This document shows, piece by piece, positions 1-9,969 of a stretch of 64,000 nt of DNA (position 1 is its first letter; the number at the start of each line of letters is the position of its first letter). Where the stretch lies: positions 1-64,000 of the forward strand of contig NZ_SIRE01000003.1 of NCBI RefSeq assembly GCF_004307995.1, read 5' to 3'. The DNA comes from Paenibacillus thalictri (GTDB taxonomy: Bacteria > Bacillota > Bacilli > Paenibacillales > NBRC-103111). The position numbers were made by a program, and so were the translations under genes. The notes beneath the pieces were generated by a model. It did no database searches. It was not told where the DNA came from and saw only the letters and a list, made by a program, of their open reading frames with translations.

Positions 1-1010
1 TTCCCTTTCCTCCTGTATCCCTTGTTGTCTCAGCAACTCCAAGGTTACAGGAAAGTGATGCTCAGGTGGTCATTTTTTTGATGAGCGAACCCCTGCAGGG
101 TGGTCACAATTTAGATTAGCATTCACAAACGTACACACTCGTCCAGATTCCATAGGCTCATTTCCTTTCAAACAAAAGTTTATTTAATCCAGTTGTTCGA
201 GAGAATTCTTCATATGTCGAGTAGTGGAATAAGACTTCTGAAGGTAGAAGACTATGTGGTTCTTCCATTGGTGGTTCGAAATATGATTGAATTGGTGGTG
301 GATTTAGCCAACTTAGATTGTAGGAGGATGAGTATCGAAGATATTTGGAGTTGTCGTATGTGGAACAGGAGCTGAAATTTTATGAAACAGTTACAACGAT
401 TACTTGAGATTATTTGCTCCAAATAACGGAGATAATCAGTCTGAAATTGTAGATCAATTCACATTAAGAAAAAATGAGTTACGGAATAAGATGAAAAAAC
501 ATAAAACCTACACTTTAAAATACATATCCAACCCTGCTGAGAAGGATAAGGAAATTACTAAAAAAAACCGCAAGCTAATTTTACTCAAGCTTTTAAATTT
601 AAACTACTACTTGATAAAAAATATATTAAGTGTCTTCCCTACAATATCAAAATGAATAGGCACGAACGGTATAAAGTATGCTATTATCTGATGAGCAAGT
701 TTATACATAATTCAATTGAATTTATGTCAACTATAAGCGGCAAAACAATTTGATAGCCTATATTGATTTGATGGCTTCTGTGTTAAAAAATGGCGTACTC
801 TATGTTTCTGACATACTGGAGCATCCTGTACGTAACGATAAGTTTAAAGAATTGAGAAGATATAAGAAGAGCATAAAGCAAGCTCATTTTGACAGAATAG
901 ATTTGGGTTTCTTAAATGATTATCCCACTTTTTTATTTTAATATCCTACAATAATGAAGCATGGCTTGGAATGCTGAGAACAAAACAAAGTGGGAAAAGG
1001 GTTATGTATT
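1..1010. other. Decayed left edge, no confident gene
   Basis: No reading frame here could be assigned to a family. Short open frames of 60 to 83 codons exist at 193-375, 404-655 and 750-941 on the plus strand, but none has a convincing ribosome site, a recognisable motif or a supporting neighbour. The stretch is AT-rich and carries many stops in all frames, as expected for relict island DNA. The first 150 bases on the minus strand could contain the tail of a gene lying to the left, but I cannot identify it. Confidence 0.4.
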
Positions 1011-1088
1011 TGGTCACATTTCTGGTCATACTTTTTCTTTTCCGAGCGTCGCGGCGCACTCGAACGTGGAAGGACAAAATTCACAAAA
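1011..1088 (+). repeat. Left direct repeat of Wadjet island, first half (integrase-tail-like)
   Basis: This stretch matches 11724-11802 at about nine bases in ten over its first 50 bases and more loosely up to the IS1182 junction at 1088. Translated, both copies begin with a Val-Thr-Phe-Leu-Val tail followed by Arg-Ala, which resembles the C-terminal tail of a tyrosine integrase, a gene that normally ends beside its attachment site. The homology resumes at 2467 on the other side of the IS element. I infer that this is the left end of an integrated element that held jetABCD. Confidence 0.6.
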
Positions 1089-2466
1089 GGAGCTATCCCA
1101 TAAGTAGTTTTCAACTATGGAGAGACAACTCCTTTCCTTTAAAATCAACGAAAAATTAGAGCCTACTCTTGCTTTTGAATTCGACCTGTTTCGTTCGTTG
1201 TTGCCCATTTAAGCAGATTATGGGCAAAGGAAAGCCACCCGACATCCAGGCTTACTTTGGGTAAGCCGCGAAGCAGGAAATGCCGGAATCCCCGTTATTT
1301 TTCATTTGCCCAAACACGCTCTCAGGTTCAATCATACGCCGAACCGCGAGAGCGTAACCTCGCTCACTTCGTAGTTTTTCCTTCACCTGCTGTTTGTAGC
1401 GCATGTAGGCCAGGCTGACTCGAATTTCTCGATGACCGACTGCTTTTGTACACGACGCTTTTAATGGACAACCTTCACAACTTATACTGCGGTAATGGCA
1501 GTTCCGAATTTCATATCCACTTTCCGTCTTTTCTTTACTCTCATATCGAAATCACTAACTTTTGACCTGCAGTACATCTCCACGTATCCTCCGCCTCGTC
1601 ATAGACCCAGTTGTCGATCTTACTAATGTCATTTTTCCACTTTTTCGACTTCACTTTATGGTAGGTGCTGTATTTTACAAGTGCTTCAAAGTGTTCCTTT
1701 TTGAGATAGCATAGTTTTCTTCCCTACCATATCCGGCATCCGCGATGATCGTCCCCAGCAAATTCCCCAGTTCGGCTTTTACTTTCTCTAAATGAGGCTT
1801 TAAACAACGTGTATCCGTAGGACACTGATAAAGACTATAGCCGACGATGAATTGGTTTTCGGTTCCGATTTGTACATTGTAACCGGGTTTGAGCTGGCCA
1901 TTGCGCATATGATCATGATCTTCTTTCATTCTCCATCGACAAAGTAATGCTCAAGTTTCACGTACTTTGCCTCGATGAGAAGATCTAAAACGGAAGTGAA
2001 GATGGTCTGAAGTACGTCTTTCATCCGTTCAGAGCGAAAGCAGTTGATGGTACAAAAGTCGGGGCGCTGTCTACCGGCAATCCACATAAACATGATGTTC
2101 TCTCGAACGGCTTTGGCAATCTGCCGCGAGGAGTAAATTCGCTGCAGGTAAGCCAGAACAACAACTTTGGTGAGCATTTTAGGATGGTAACTATCTCGGC
2201 CGCCTCCTGGATACGCAGCATCAAAGATAGCATCGTCGATGCGGTTAATTGTCTCATTCACAATCCGAACAGGGTGGTTGTCAGGGATATCTACCTCTAA
2301 ATCCATTGGCAGACAGAGTTGGTCCATGGTATATTGAATGTACAAAGAAACCGTTCCTTTCTGGTATATGGTGGGTGGTACTTCCATTTTACCAAGAAAC
2401 GGTTTCTTTTTGTGTAAAAAAACGTGACTGTTCCTCAGGTCTTCCCAGACCTTTTGGGACAGCCCC
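1089..2466 (-). mobile_element. IS1182-family insertion sequence, inactive
   Basis: Imperfect terminal inverted repeats bound the element: GGAGCTATCCCATAAG at 1089-1104 and, as reverse complement, GGGGCTGTCCCAAAAG at 2451-2466 (13 of 16 positions agree). Between them lies a broken IS1182-type transposase on the minus strand. The element is about 1.38 kb. It sits exactly where the homology between the two Wadjet-flanking repeats is interrupted, so the insertion point is supported independently of the inverted repeats. I could not see a convincing target duplication. Confidence 0.75.
1163..2387 (-). pseudogene. IS1182-family transposase, frameshifted remnant
   Basis: The intact relative would be a DDE transposase of roughly 450-500 residues. 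The N-terminal part reads from 2387 to a stop at 1926 and contains the typical opening (MEVPPTIYQKG, then the VRIVNETINRIDD region) and the DFCTINCFRSER segment. The middle part continues in another frame (about 1929-1675) with the core around [13 protein letters not shown] and the catalytic-region stretch [13 protein letters not shown]. The C-terminal part (about 1550-1163) reads in yet another frame with a CEGCPLKASCTKA cysteine motif and the terminal MIEPESVFGQMKNN segment. At least two frameshifts and lost sequence separate the pieces, so no functional transposase can be made. Confidence 0.85.
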
Positions 2467-2553
2467 ACATAATCGCTTCTCCTTAGCGTACAAAACCCCA
2501 ACTCCCCACTGTCAGTGAAGAGGTCAAGGGTTCGATCTCGCTAAGGTCCACCA
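2467..2553 (+). repeat. Left direct repeat of Wadjet island, second half with tRNA-Ala 3' end
   Basis: Continues the repeat interrupted by the IS1182 element. It matches 11824-11905, including a non-tRNA lead (CCTTAGCGTACAAAACCCC versus CCTTAACGTACAATACCCC) and then a decayed tRNA-Ala 3' half: anticodon-loop side CTGTCAG, GAGGTCAAGGGTTCGATC and a terminal GGTCCACCA. A tRNA 3' end of this kind is the usual attachment site of tyrosine integrases. I infer an attL-like scar. Confidence 0.65.
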
Positions 2554-2569
2554 TAATGTAAAATTTACA

Positions 2570-2592
2570 CAACCTTGATTGGTTGCGTTTTT
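2570..2592 (+). terminator. Terminator after left tRNA-Ala scar
   Basis: CAACC, a six-base loop, GGTTG and then CGTTTTT. A short rho-independent hairpin of the sort that normally follows a tRNA gene. Confidence 0.55.
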
Positions 2593-2996
2593 GCACTATG
2601 GGAGCTTAAGCTGATCGAACTAGTATGGGCCGTTCCGTTCGTAGGGAGTGCTGAGCAACTTCCATGAGAAACTTCCAACGGACGAGCACGGCATATCGAT
2701 ATTTACCACTGTGATCCTCGCTAAGGCCCATCAAAACGATAAATGTACGCAGTCCTTCGGGTTGCTTTTTTTAGATGGACTTAGACTGATTTGAACCAAA
2801 CTGAGGTGTTCCGCCTGAAGAGAGCAGGCTAAAGTACTGCTTAGTTGATAAAAGTGTATAGTTAAAAGTTATTTTGTGGAAAGGAATAACAGGGGAAATG
2901 TCGAAAAGGAGGTATGAAAGAGTCTTTCTGGAAACTGTTTTATGAATCCGAAGAGATTAATTAACTTAATACGACAGTAAAAGAAAGGATAAAAGG
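2593..2996. other. Leader of the Wadjet operon with a second tRNA-Ala tail
   Basis: No gene is visible. At 2713-2733 there is another decayed tRNA-Ala tail (GATCCTCGCTAAGGCCCATC), followed by a weak hairpin and T run near 2740-2772. It aligns with the tail at 2534-2553, as if two attachment scars lay in tandem. The rest is the AT-rich 5' region of jetA. I could not fix a promoter with confidence. The jetA ribosome site is the AAAGGA stretch about ten bases before 2997. Confidence 0.4.
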
Positions 2997-4493
2997 ATGT
3001 TTTCTCCCTTTGACCAAATCAAAGAAACGAAATATTTATCAGAAGATAAAGCAGGCATATATCGCCCTATTTGTCGGGTCTTGTTCCAAAAAACCGCATT
3101 GGAGTTTCAAGGGAGTATGTATACCATCTCTGAGATCTTAACGGATCTAAAGCAGCGACCTGAATTCGAAGGGCGGTTTATGGACCTCACGGAAAAGGAG
3201 CTTGATGATGCACTAAAAAGCCTAGAAAAATGGGGTAATGTACTCGGTCATCAAGATACCTCTAAGGCTAAGCGTATCGAAGAGTTGAAAAACCGGCGTT
3301 CGCTCTATAGTATCACGGACATTACGATTGAGTTGGAACGCATGATTGAGGGACTTCAAAATAACCTTCGTTCTATTCGTGGCATCGAGTTTGAACGGCA
3401 TATTCCTGATCGTATGATAGAGGAACTCGACAAGTTAAAAAAGTGGGAAGAAGGGCAACCTTTCGACTTACGGATCGTTTGGAAGGAACTCATGGATCGG
3501 TTTAAATCATTGCAAACTGAATCTTCAAATTTCTTTGCTCAAATTAGCCGCGCCTCTTTTAATGAAGACATGATGCGAACCGCTTCATTTTTGGCTTATA
3601 AAGAGAAGTTCGTTCAAATGCTTCGCAATTTTGTTCTCGTAATCATGGACAAACAAGAAAAAGTTCGGCAATATTTTCAGGAGATTTCAGATGAAAGTAT
3701 TCAACGAATTGTGGATCACATAGTAACAAAGGAAGCAGAGGCAGATATATTTGATGATTTTAATGCCGAAGAATCACGATCTGCGCGTCTTTCAGAATGG
3801 CAAGGTCTAAAAGGGTGGTTTGTAGAGATTAATGGAAAAAAACCGGGTGTTCGCTTCTTGATTGATCAGGCCAAGAATACGATTGTTCGCATAGTCAAAA
3901 TTGCCGAACAGATAACTGATCGTTACAATCATTTCAAAAGTCGTAAAAACGATTGTCTACAGATCGCTCGACTATTAGCAAGAGCAGAAACGATTGAAGA
4001 ATGTCATCGTCTTTCAGCATATGTATTTGGTGTACAGCAAACGTTTCATCTTTATGCAATGCCAAAGCGATCAGATGATCACCACGACACAATTTGGGAG
4101 TATGACCCACATGAAGTTACTATATTCAAAAATGTGCCTGGACGTAGAGCGGGGAGAATTAAACATGCGCTTGATGAAAACCCACTTAAAGAGTATGAAC
4201 TCTTAAAACAACATCAAGAGCATCAGGCAATTATTCGTCGGTACTTCGATGAGCTTATAGTTGATGGTAGAATCGTATTTGAAGATTTGCCTGTTCTTCA
4301 CCCCATTATTCGAAATACTCTACTTGAGTTAATAGGACAAGCAAGCGCTTCTAGCAAAAAGATTGCACGTACGGATAATGGTATCAAATTCCGATTATCA
4401 AAACGTTCGGATCGGTGGATTCGAGTTCGTTTTACAGACGGGACGCTAACAATGAAGGATCTTGAGATTGAGCGGGTTGAAGGAGTTAACTGA
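2997..4493 (+). CDS. jetA: Wadjet anti-plasmid protein JetA (DUF2397/TIGR02677-like kleisin)
   Basis: Predicted kleisin-like (MukF/MksF-type) subunit of the Wadjet SMC complex, cytoplasmic. The complex loads on DNA and, with JetD, cleaves small circular plasmids. At 498 residues it is the right length. The opening SPFDQIKETKYLSEDKAGIYR and the segment LGHQDTSKAKRIEELKNRRS followed by LYSIT fit the DUF2397 family. Long charged helices fill the middle, and a winged-helix-like part is likely near the C-terminus. The stop codon overlaps the jetB start by one base, so the two are translationally coupled. The four-gene order and sizes support the assignment more than any single motif. I believe this lineage corresponds to Wadjet type II. 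Confidence 0.86.
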   Translation: MFSPFDQIKETKYLSEDKAGIYRPICRVLFQKTALEFQGSMYTISEILTDLKQRPEFEGRFMDLTEKELDDALKSLEKWGNVLGHQDTSKAKRIEELKNRRSLYSITDITIELERMIEGLQNNLRSIRGIEFERHIPDRMIEELDKLKKWEEGQPFDLRIVWKELMDRFKSLQTESSNFFAQISRASFNEDMMRTASFLAYKEKFVQMLRNFVLVIMDKQEKVRQYFQEISDESIQRIVDHIVTKEAEADIFDDFNAEESRSARLSEWQGLKGWFVEINGKKPGVRFLIDQAKNTIVRIVKIAEQITDRYNHFKSRKNDCLQIARLLARAETIEECHRLSAYVFGVQQTFHLYAMPKRSDDHHDTIWEYDPHEVTIFKNVPGRRAGRIKHALDENPLKEYELLKQHQEHQAIIRRYFDELIVDGRIVFEDLPVLHPIIRNTLLELIGQASASSKKIARTDNGIKFRLSKRSDRWIRVRFTDGTLTMKDLEIERVEGVN

Positions 4494-5644
4494 TGAAAGA
4501 TACCATGTCTTTTCAGGATTGTGTTCGAGTATTATTTGATTGCTACTGGGTTCGCCAGGAAGATAATCCTGAAGTGTTTTATGCCATCAAGAAACAGGAA
4601 AGTGATTTGGAAACCTACTTTCGCAGCCAATTTCGATATCATCTGATTGTAGAGGGGACATTTGCAAAACTCGAAAAAATCCCATTTGTAGCTCGGCCTT
4701 CAATGGGGATTTTATCCTTTGGAAGGAAGCAAAGTTATATATTTTTCGCTTGTTTGCTTGCTTACTTTGAGGATAAAGGAGAGGATCAGCAGTTTCTTCT
4801 TCAAGATGCATGCGAAGCAATGCTTAGCTACGCGCCGGAGGAAGTAGGAAACATTAGCTGGGAGGACAGGAGCACGCGAAAAGCATTTGTAGAGGCGCTT
4901 AAATTTTGTAGGGACAACCATATAATCGAAGAAATTGATCAGCAAATTGAAGATTTTCGTGATCAAATTGATCATGAGGTGTTGCTACAGACCACTTCTA
5001 TGTTTCGCCGTGTCTTGACTCTGTATTTTAGCGATCTTTCGAAACTCCAAACCATTGATGATTTTGAACATGCGGTACAAAAAGAAATTGAAGAGTCTAC
5101 AACTCCAAAGCAACGGGTCATGAGAACCTGGTTTTTAGAATCTGCTCTTCGTCATGAGGAACTTACACCTGTGGATCGTGAAGCTTTAAATTGTGAGTTT
5201 GAATCATGGCAAACAGAAGTCGAAAGCCGGTTCGATTCTATGCATGTTGAGAAGTATAAGTCCACGAGTTCAATTATTCATAGTGAATATCAATATGGTC
5301 AGTATTATCCAAATGCTTGGAACAGTCAAACGATTAATGCGGCCATTCAGTGGGCAACAGAGGTATTTGATCGGGTTCGGAGCGGAGAAATCGTTCCTGA
5401 TTTATATGGCCGAATTCGAATGCATGAGCGCGAAGCATTTCAAGTTTTTCTTACTATCAAAGAAAAATATCAATATGGATGGAACAAAGAGTTTACTCAA
5501 ACTAAATCCTCAGAAGCAGTATGGAAAATGGTGGTTGAGACACTTAGGCAATTTTCAATTGTCAAACCCATAGGGGAAAACCAATTGTATTGTTTTGATC
5601 TTGCAGGAAGAATTACAGGCGAGTATCCGAAGGAGGAAATCTAA
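4493..5644 (+). CDS. jetB: Wadjet anti-plasmid protein JetB (DUF2398/TIGR02678-like)
   Basis: Predicted MukE/MksE-like winged-helix subunit that bridges the JetA kleisin and the JetC ATPase in the Wadjet complex. At 383 residues it is typical of the DUF2398 lineage and longer than type I JetB. No catalytic motif is expected or seen. The sequence is helical and charged. It starts one base inside the jetA stop (TGATG) and ends one base inside the jetC start (TAATG), with an AAGGAGGAAA ribosome site for jetC inside its last codons. Identification rests mainly on its place between a clear JetA and a clear JetC. Confidence 0.84.
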   Translation: MKDTMSFQDCVRVLFDCYWVRQEDNPEVFYAIKKQESDLETYFRSQFRYHLIVEGTFAKLEKIPFVARPSMGILSFGRKQSYIFFACLLAYFEDKGEDQQFLLQDACEAMLSYAPEEVGNISWEDRSTRKAFVEALKFCRDNHIIEEIDQQIEDFRDQIDHEVLLQTTSMFRRVLTLYFSDLSKLQTIDDFEHAVQKEIEESTTPKQRVMRTWFLESALRHEELTPVDREALNCEFESWQTEVESRFDSMHVEKYKSTSSIIHSEYQYGQYYPNAWNSQTINAAIQWATEVFDRVRSGEIVPDLYGRIRMHEREAFQVFLTIKEKYQYGWNKEFTQTKSSEAVWKMVVETLRQFSIVKPIGENQLYCFDLAGRITGEYPKEEI

Positions 5645-8600
5645 TGAGCGCCCAGCGGTATCAACCTAATCGTTTAGGGCTTTTTAATTTCTGGTATCAC
5701 ACCGATTCCGTATTTGAGTTTGCTAATGGGAAATTGTTTGTTCGTGGCGCAAACGGTAGCGGAAAATCCGTAACGACAACGATGGCGGTTCCGATCTTAC
5801 TTGATGGAGATAAAAGTCCAGTTCGCCTGGATCCGTTTGGTGGGAAAAGTCGCTTAATGGTTGATTTGTTGTTAGGTGAAAAAAATATCTCCCAAAAAGA
5901 AGAAGCAACGGGATATCTGTATTTTGAGTATAAAAAAGGCGAAGCGTATTTAACATTTGGAATTGGTATGCAAGGTAAACGTAAAGAACGCTCCATGGAT
6001 TATTGGTATTTTATGATTAATGATGATAGACGAATTGGACACGAATTTTTTTTATACGAGGAAGAAAATGTTCGTGGAGAGATTCAAAAGTTTCCGCTTA
6101 CAAAAAAGCGATTAGAAGAAAAAATTGGACGGGGCGGGGAATTTACCACAAGTTCAGCACGTTATAGCGAAATGGTAAATGAGAATTTATTCGGTTTTGA
6201 TTCTGTTAGAACGTTTAAAGAGCTAATTCATATATTAATTCAGCTTCGAAGCCCCAAACTTTCCCGAGACACTAAGCCAACTGATGTGTCCAATCTGTTA
6301 TCAGACTCGTTACCTGAACTCACTGATGATGATTTGATGCCTATGATTAAGACCATCAGTGCGATTGATGATCATCAGGGGAAGCTCGAAAAACTGGATA
6401 AATCACTTCAATACCTAAAAGCTCTACAGGCAGCATATCAGAGCTATAACGAACATCGTTTGTATGAAATCGCAAAAAAAAATGTGGAGGTCGAAAAACA
6501 GCTTCGTCACTCGATTCAAGCGTTCGAAAGTGATCAGAAACTATTAAACCAACACGAAACGGAGCTTGCAGAATTAATGGAGTTGCTGAAACGACTTGAA
6601 ACGGAAAAACAAGCGCTAGAGGTGAAGGAGAACCATCTCAGAGGACACAAGGTGTTCGGCCTTCGAGAGCAACAAGCCCAGTATGAAGAGGAAATTGAAA
6701 AATCCAAAAAAGCTTTTAAATCACTTACAGAACTTTGGGATTCTAAACGTCTAATACTTGAAACGGTAATTCGTGATCAAAAACAAGATGCCTACGACAA
6801 AGAAAAAACAGAGGAATACATAAGAGAAATTGGCGAGGAGTTAGCGGAACTCGCTAAACGAATGTTTTTTACGGCTCATGATCAATTGCTAGTGGATTTT
6901 AAAGAATGGAGAGAAGAGGAGCAGGGTATTTATCGAAAAAACTGGGAAGAAGAATTACAAGCTCACAAAAAAGCCATTTCCTCGATTCGAAAATTAGCTC
7001 TGGATGTTGAGGTTTGTCGACTACGTGAAAAAGATGCGGAAGAGGCTGTGGAGCGCGCGGAACTGCAGTTGGAGAACGTTAAAAGGAAAGGGGAAGAACT
7101 TCAAAAAAACGCAAAGCATACTCGTGAAAAGTTGAACGAAGATTTAGAAACATGGCAAACCCTCATTCAAGTCTTTGTGCTTGAAGAAAAGCCCAAACAA
7201 CAATTGGTTGGTTTTTTCGAATCATTTTTTTATGAGGAGATCGAGGACGCTTCGCGCGAAGTAGAGTTCTGGTGTAGCGAGCAGAAGCAAATGCAAGAGG
7301 AACGGATTGTTCGAGAAATTGAGGGGCATAGGTTTGCTATAACGTACGAGAAAGATCAGCAAGCCATTTGGAGAAAACAAATCGAGGAGCTTAAAAATCA
7401 GCCTGAAATAGAGCCCATATACTCTAACGACGAACAGGCTAGTCGTTACGCTCTTCGGGAGCAAGGGATCATGTTTGCGAATTTTTATGAAGCTGTTGAT
7501 TTTCGTTCCGAGGTAGATGAGCAGACTCGAATAAACATTGAAGCAGCTATCGCAAAATCAGGCCTTCTTACTTCTCTTGTGGTTGCGGAAGAAGATGAAG
7601 ATCACGTTTACGAAACGCTTCCAATCGTCCGTACTCAGCCAATTAAAACTCAAAATCTAACAGAGTATTTGATAGCTGTACCCACTGAATTTGTATCACA
7701 ATCCCGAATCGAGAGATTGCTTCAAGGAATATCTATTTCCAAGTCCGATGAATCCTATCTTTTGCATTCTGGAGAGTTTCAAAGTGGTTTTATTCACGGA
7801 ATTGCGCCAGTTCAGGAAGATCAGCTAATTGGAAAAGCTGCAAGAGAAGCCATAAGAGAAAAACGTATTCTGAGCTTGCGAGCAGATATTCAGTTTGCAC
7901 AAAATCGAGTTGACGAAGCCGAGGATCGCGTATCGTTTCTTGAGAATCAGCAACGGCTCTTGAAAGCGGATTTTTTGCATTTTCCTTCTCTCGAGCCTAT
8001 GAAAAAGGTGGAAAAGCAGCGTAGAATTTTGGATACGGAAGAGAAAATGGCCAATGCTCAGGTAGAGCAACAAGAAGCCAGCTTGCAAACCTTAAAGCAA
8101 AAAAACTTACCGATCATCAATGAATTTTTATACAAGTCTGCACCATATCATCGCATTGAAAGAACGTCGGAGGCCTATCAGACTGTTCTTGACGACCTGG
8201 GGGCATACAGTACACAACTCGGTAACTTTTTCCATCATGTGCTACAGAGAAAAAGATTATCGGAAAAAATATATCATGCCTCAATTAGGATCGACGATCT
8301 AGAGAATGAACTGGAAATTCTTCAAGAGCAAAAGGTAGATGTAACTCGGGAACAGATTACCCAAGAAGTCAAGTTAAAGACTGTTTTGGATCTGATCACA
8401 CAAGAAGATGACGAACAAAATATATTGCTGAAAATTGATGAAGTTGTTTCGAAGAAAAAAGAAACTGAAAAGGCCAGGGATCAAGGGATTGAACGTCGAG
8501 CTGATCTCAAGTCGGCTATTTCAGGACTGGAGAAAACAAACGAAAACCAGCGCTCAGCTATTCTGGAACTAGAAGAACTCAAGCAGGTGTGGGAGTCTTT

Positions 8601-9741
8601 ATTCCAAGAAGAGAAAGGCTTTGCTTTTACCGACGCTCATTGGACTGCACGCGTCGCGGCTCAACAGTTGGAATCGGAGTATGCAGCATTAAAAGCGAGT
8701 GATATACAAGGGGCGTTGAATCGAGCAATCTATGACAGCGAGCGTGAATTAGTAGATCAAGATATGAAGCAGACCAAGTACACGTTAAATGTGAGGAGCG
8801 TAGGCGATGGTCGAGATTGGGAACAGCTTCGCCAATTTGCTGATCGGCTTTTTGTAACGTTCGTACCTAGTTATATTGAGGTAAAACCTGTTCAGTTACT
8901 TGGCGAATTGCAAGCCACTCGCGATGAAACGGCGCTCGCTATTCAAGAAAAAGAACGGGAACTTTACGAAAAAGTACTGATTGATGATATCGGCTCCACC
9001 ATTCGCGATTTGATAGAAAAAGCGAGGAAATGGGAGAAAGAGGCCAATCAATTTCTTTCGAATATTGATACTACCGTTCGGATGCAACTCAAGTGGAAAC
9101 CGCTTCCTGCCAAAGAGCAAGGGGAGCTGTCGACGGATAAGCTGGTTGAACTTCTTTCTAAGGAAACTCAATGGCTGAATAATCGTGATCTAGAACGGAT
9201 AGCGGAGCATTTTAAAGCTAAAGTTGAGCAAGCACGATCTGTGACGAAAGAGGACACACGCTTTTCATTAGCTGCCAAAATGAAGGAACTGCTAGATTAT
9301 CGAAAATGGTACAGGTTTGTGTTGTATTATCAAAAAGACGGACAAGCGGATTTCGAAGAATTTACCCTTAAAGTGTTCGAGACTATGAGTGGGGGCGAAA
9401 AAGGCCTTTCCATGTATAGCCCGTTGTTTGCCGCAGCTGCTGCAAAATATGCACATGCCAGATCCGATGCGCCCCGCTTGTTTTCTCTCGACGAAGCATT
9501 CGCGGGGATCGATCATGAAAATATTGAAAATATTTTTGGACTCATCTCACAGTTTGATTTCGATTATTTGATGAATTCCCAGATCCTTTGGGGAACTTAT
9601 GAAACTGTTAAGGAACTCTCGATTATAGAAATCCTACGTAGAGTAAATGAAAAAACATTAGCGCTGGGTCGATATTATTGGGATGGAGAAGATAAACATG
9701 ATCTTCCAAGTGGACATTTTTTGGAGGGATACCATCTCTAA
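5644..9741 (+). CDS. jetC: Wadjet SMC-like ATPase JetC (TIGR02680-like)
   Basis: SMC/MukB/MksB-type motor of the Wadjet complex, 1365 residues. The Walker A motif GANGSGKS lies at residues 35-42. The ABC signature MSGGEKG is at 1248-1254 and the Walker B FSLDEAF follows, with the Asp-Glu pair at 1283-1284. Between them is a very long charged coiled coil (about 260-620 and 750-1180) broken by a compact hinge-like part near 620-720. In the known systems ATP hydrolysis drives DNA loop extrusion until the enzyme senses a small circle, which JetD then cuts. All catalytic motifs are intact, so the protein should be active. It is coupled to jetB by a one-base overlap. Confidence 0.94.
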   Translation: MSAQRYQPNRLGLFNFWYHTDSVFEFANGKLFVRGANGSGKSVTTTMAVPILLDGDKSPVRLDPFGGKSRLMVDLLLGEKNISQKEEATGYLYFEYKKGEAYLTFGIGMQGKRKERSMDYWYFMINDDRRIGHEFFLYEEENVRGEIQKFPLTKKRLEEKIGRGGEFTTSSARYSEMVNENLFGFDSVRTFKELIHILIQLRSPKLSRDTKPTDVSNLLSDSLPELTDDDLMPMIKTISAIDDHQGKLEKLDKSLQYLKALQAAYQSYNEHRLYEIAKKNVEVEKQLRHSIQAFESDQKLLNQHETELAELMELLKRLETEKQALEVKENHLRGHKVFGLREQQAQYEEEIEKSKKAFKSLTELWDSKRLILETVIRDQKQDAYDKEKTEEYIREIGEELAELAKRMFFTAHDQLLVDFKEWREEEQGIYRKNWEEELQAHKKAISSIRKLALDVEVCRLREKDAEEAVERAELQLENVKRKGEELQKNAKHTREKLNEDLETWQTLIQVFVLEEKPKQQLVGFFESFFYEEIEDASREVEFWCSEQKQMQEERIVREIEGHRFAITYEKDQQAIWRKQIEELKNQPEIEPIYSNDEQASRYALREQGIMFANFYEAVDFRSEVDEQTRINIEAAIAKSGLLTSLVVAEEDEDHVYETLPIVRTQPIKTQNLTEYLIAVPTEFVSQSRIERLLQGISISKSDESYLLHSGEFQSGFIHGIAPVQEDQLIGKAAREAIREKRILSLRADIQFAQNRVDEAEDRVSFLENQQRLLKADFLHFPSLEPMKKVEKQRRILDTEEKMANAQVEQQEASLQTLKQKNLPIINEFLYKSAPYHRIERTSEAYQTVLDDLGAYSTQLGNFFHHVLQRKRLSEKIYHASIRIDDLENELEILQEQKVDVTREQITQEVKLKTVLDLITQEDDEQNILLKIDEVVSKKKETEKARDQGIERRADLKSAISGLEKTNENQRSAILELEELKQVWESLFQEEKGFAFTDAHWTARVAAQQLESEYAALKASDIQGALNRAIYDSERELVDQDMKQTKYTLNVRSVGDGRDWEQLRQFADRLFVTFVPSYIEVKPVQLLGELQATRDETALAIQEKERELYEKVLIDDIGSTIRDLIEKARKWEKEANQFLSNIDTTVRMQLKWKPLPAKEQGELSTDKLVELLSKETQWLNNRDLERIAEHFKAKVEQARSVTKEDTRFSLAAKMKELLDYRKWYRFVLYYQKDGQADFEEFTLKVFETMSGGEKGLSMYSPLFAAAAAKYAHARSDAPRLFSLDEAFAGIDHENIENIFGLISQFDFDYLMNSQILWGTYETVKELSIIEILRRVNEKTLALGRYYWDGEDKHDLPSGHFLEGYHL

Positions 9742-9841
9742 AAACGATCTCATGGACTTGCTGCATCAACTTCAGAGTCAATCTGGATTTGATCAATGTC
9801 GTCGTCTGTTTGGAAAAAGTGTTATAGCTACAGTTATTTAA
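9698..9841 (+). CDS. Small ORF overlapping the jetC end, 47 aa
   Basis: An open frame starts at ATG 9698 inside jetC, in another frame, and ends at TAA 9839-9841. GGAG lies nine bases before the ATG, a plausible ribosome site. The product would begin MIFQVDIFWRDTISKND and contain DLMDLLHQLQSQSGFDQ. I recognise no family. It fills about half of the 229-base gap between jetC and jetD, and may be a coupled small protein, a remnant, or chance. Confidence 0.25.
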   Translation: MIFQVDIFWRDTISKNDLMDLLHQLQSQSGFDQCRRLFGKSVIATVI

Positions 9842-9969
9842 AAAAGTAGAAATATCTAATCCTTTGCATATAAAAAACGATACGTTACGCATCTTGATTA
9901 GCCATAAGACTATAATTCAAAATGGTTTTCAGTTATCATTAGAGCAAAGTCTTAAGAGGTGTTCCCGCA

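Noticed and set aside
193-375. Frame of 60 codons on the plus strand near the left edge
   Set aside because: No motif and no ribosome site; it cannot be distinguished from chance.
404-941. Two short open frames as real genes
   Set aside because: No ribosome site, no recognisable motif and surrounded by stops and relict DNA.
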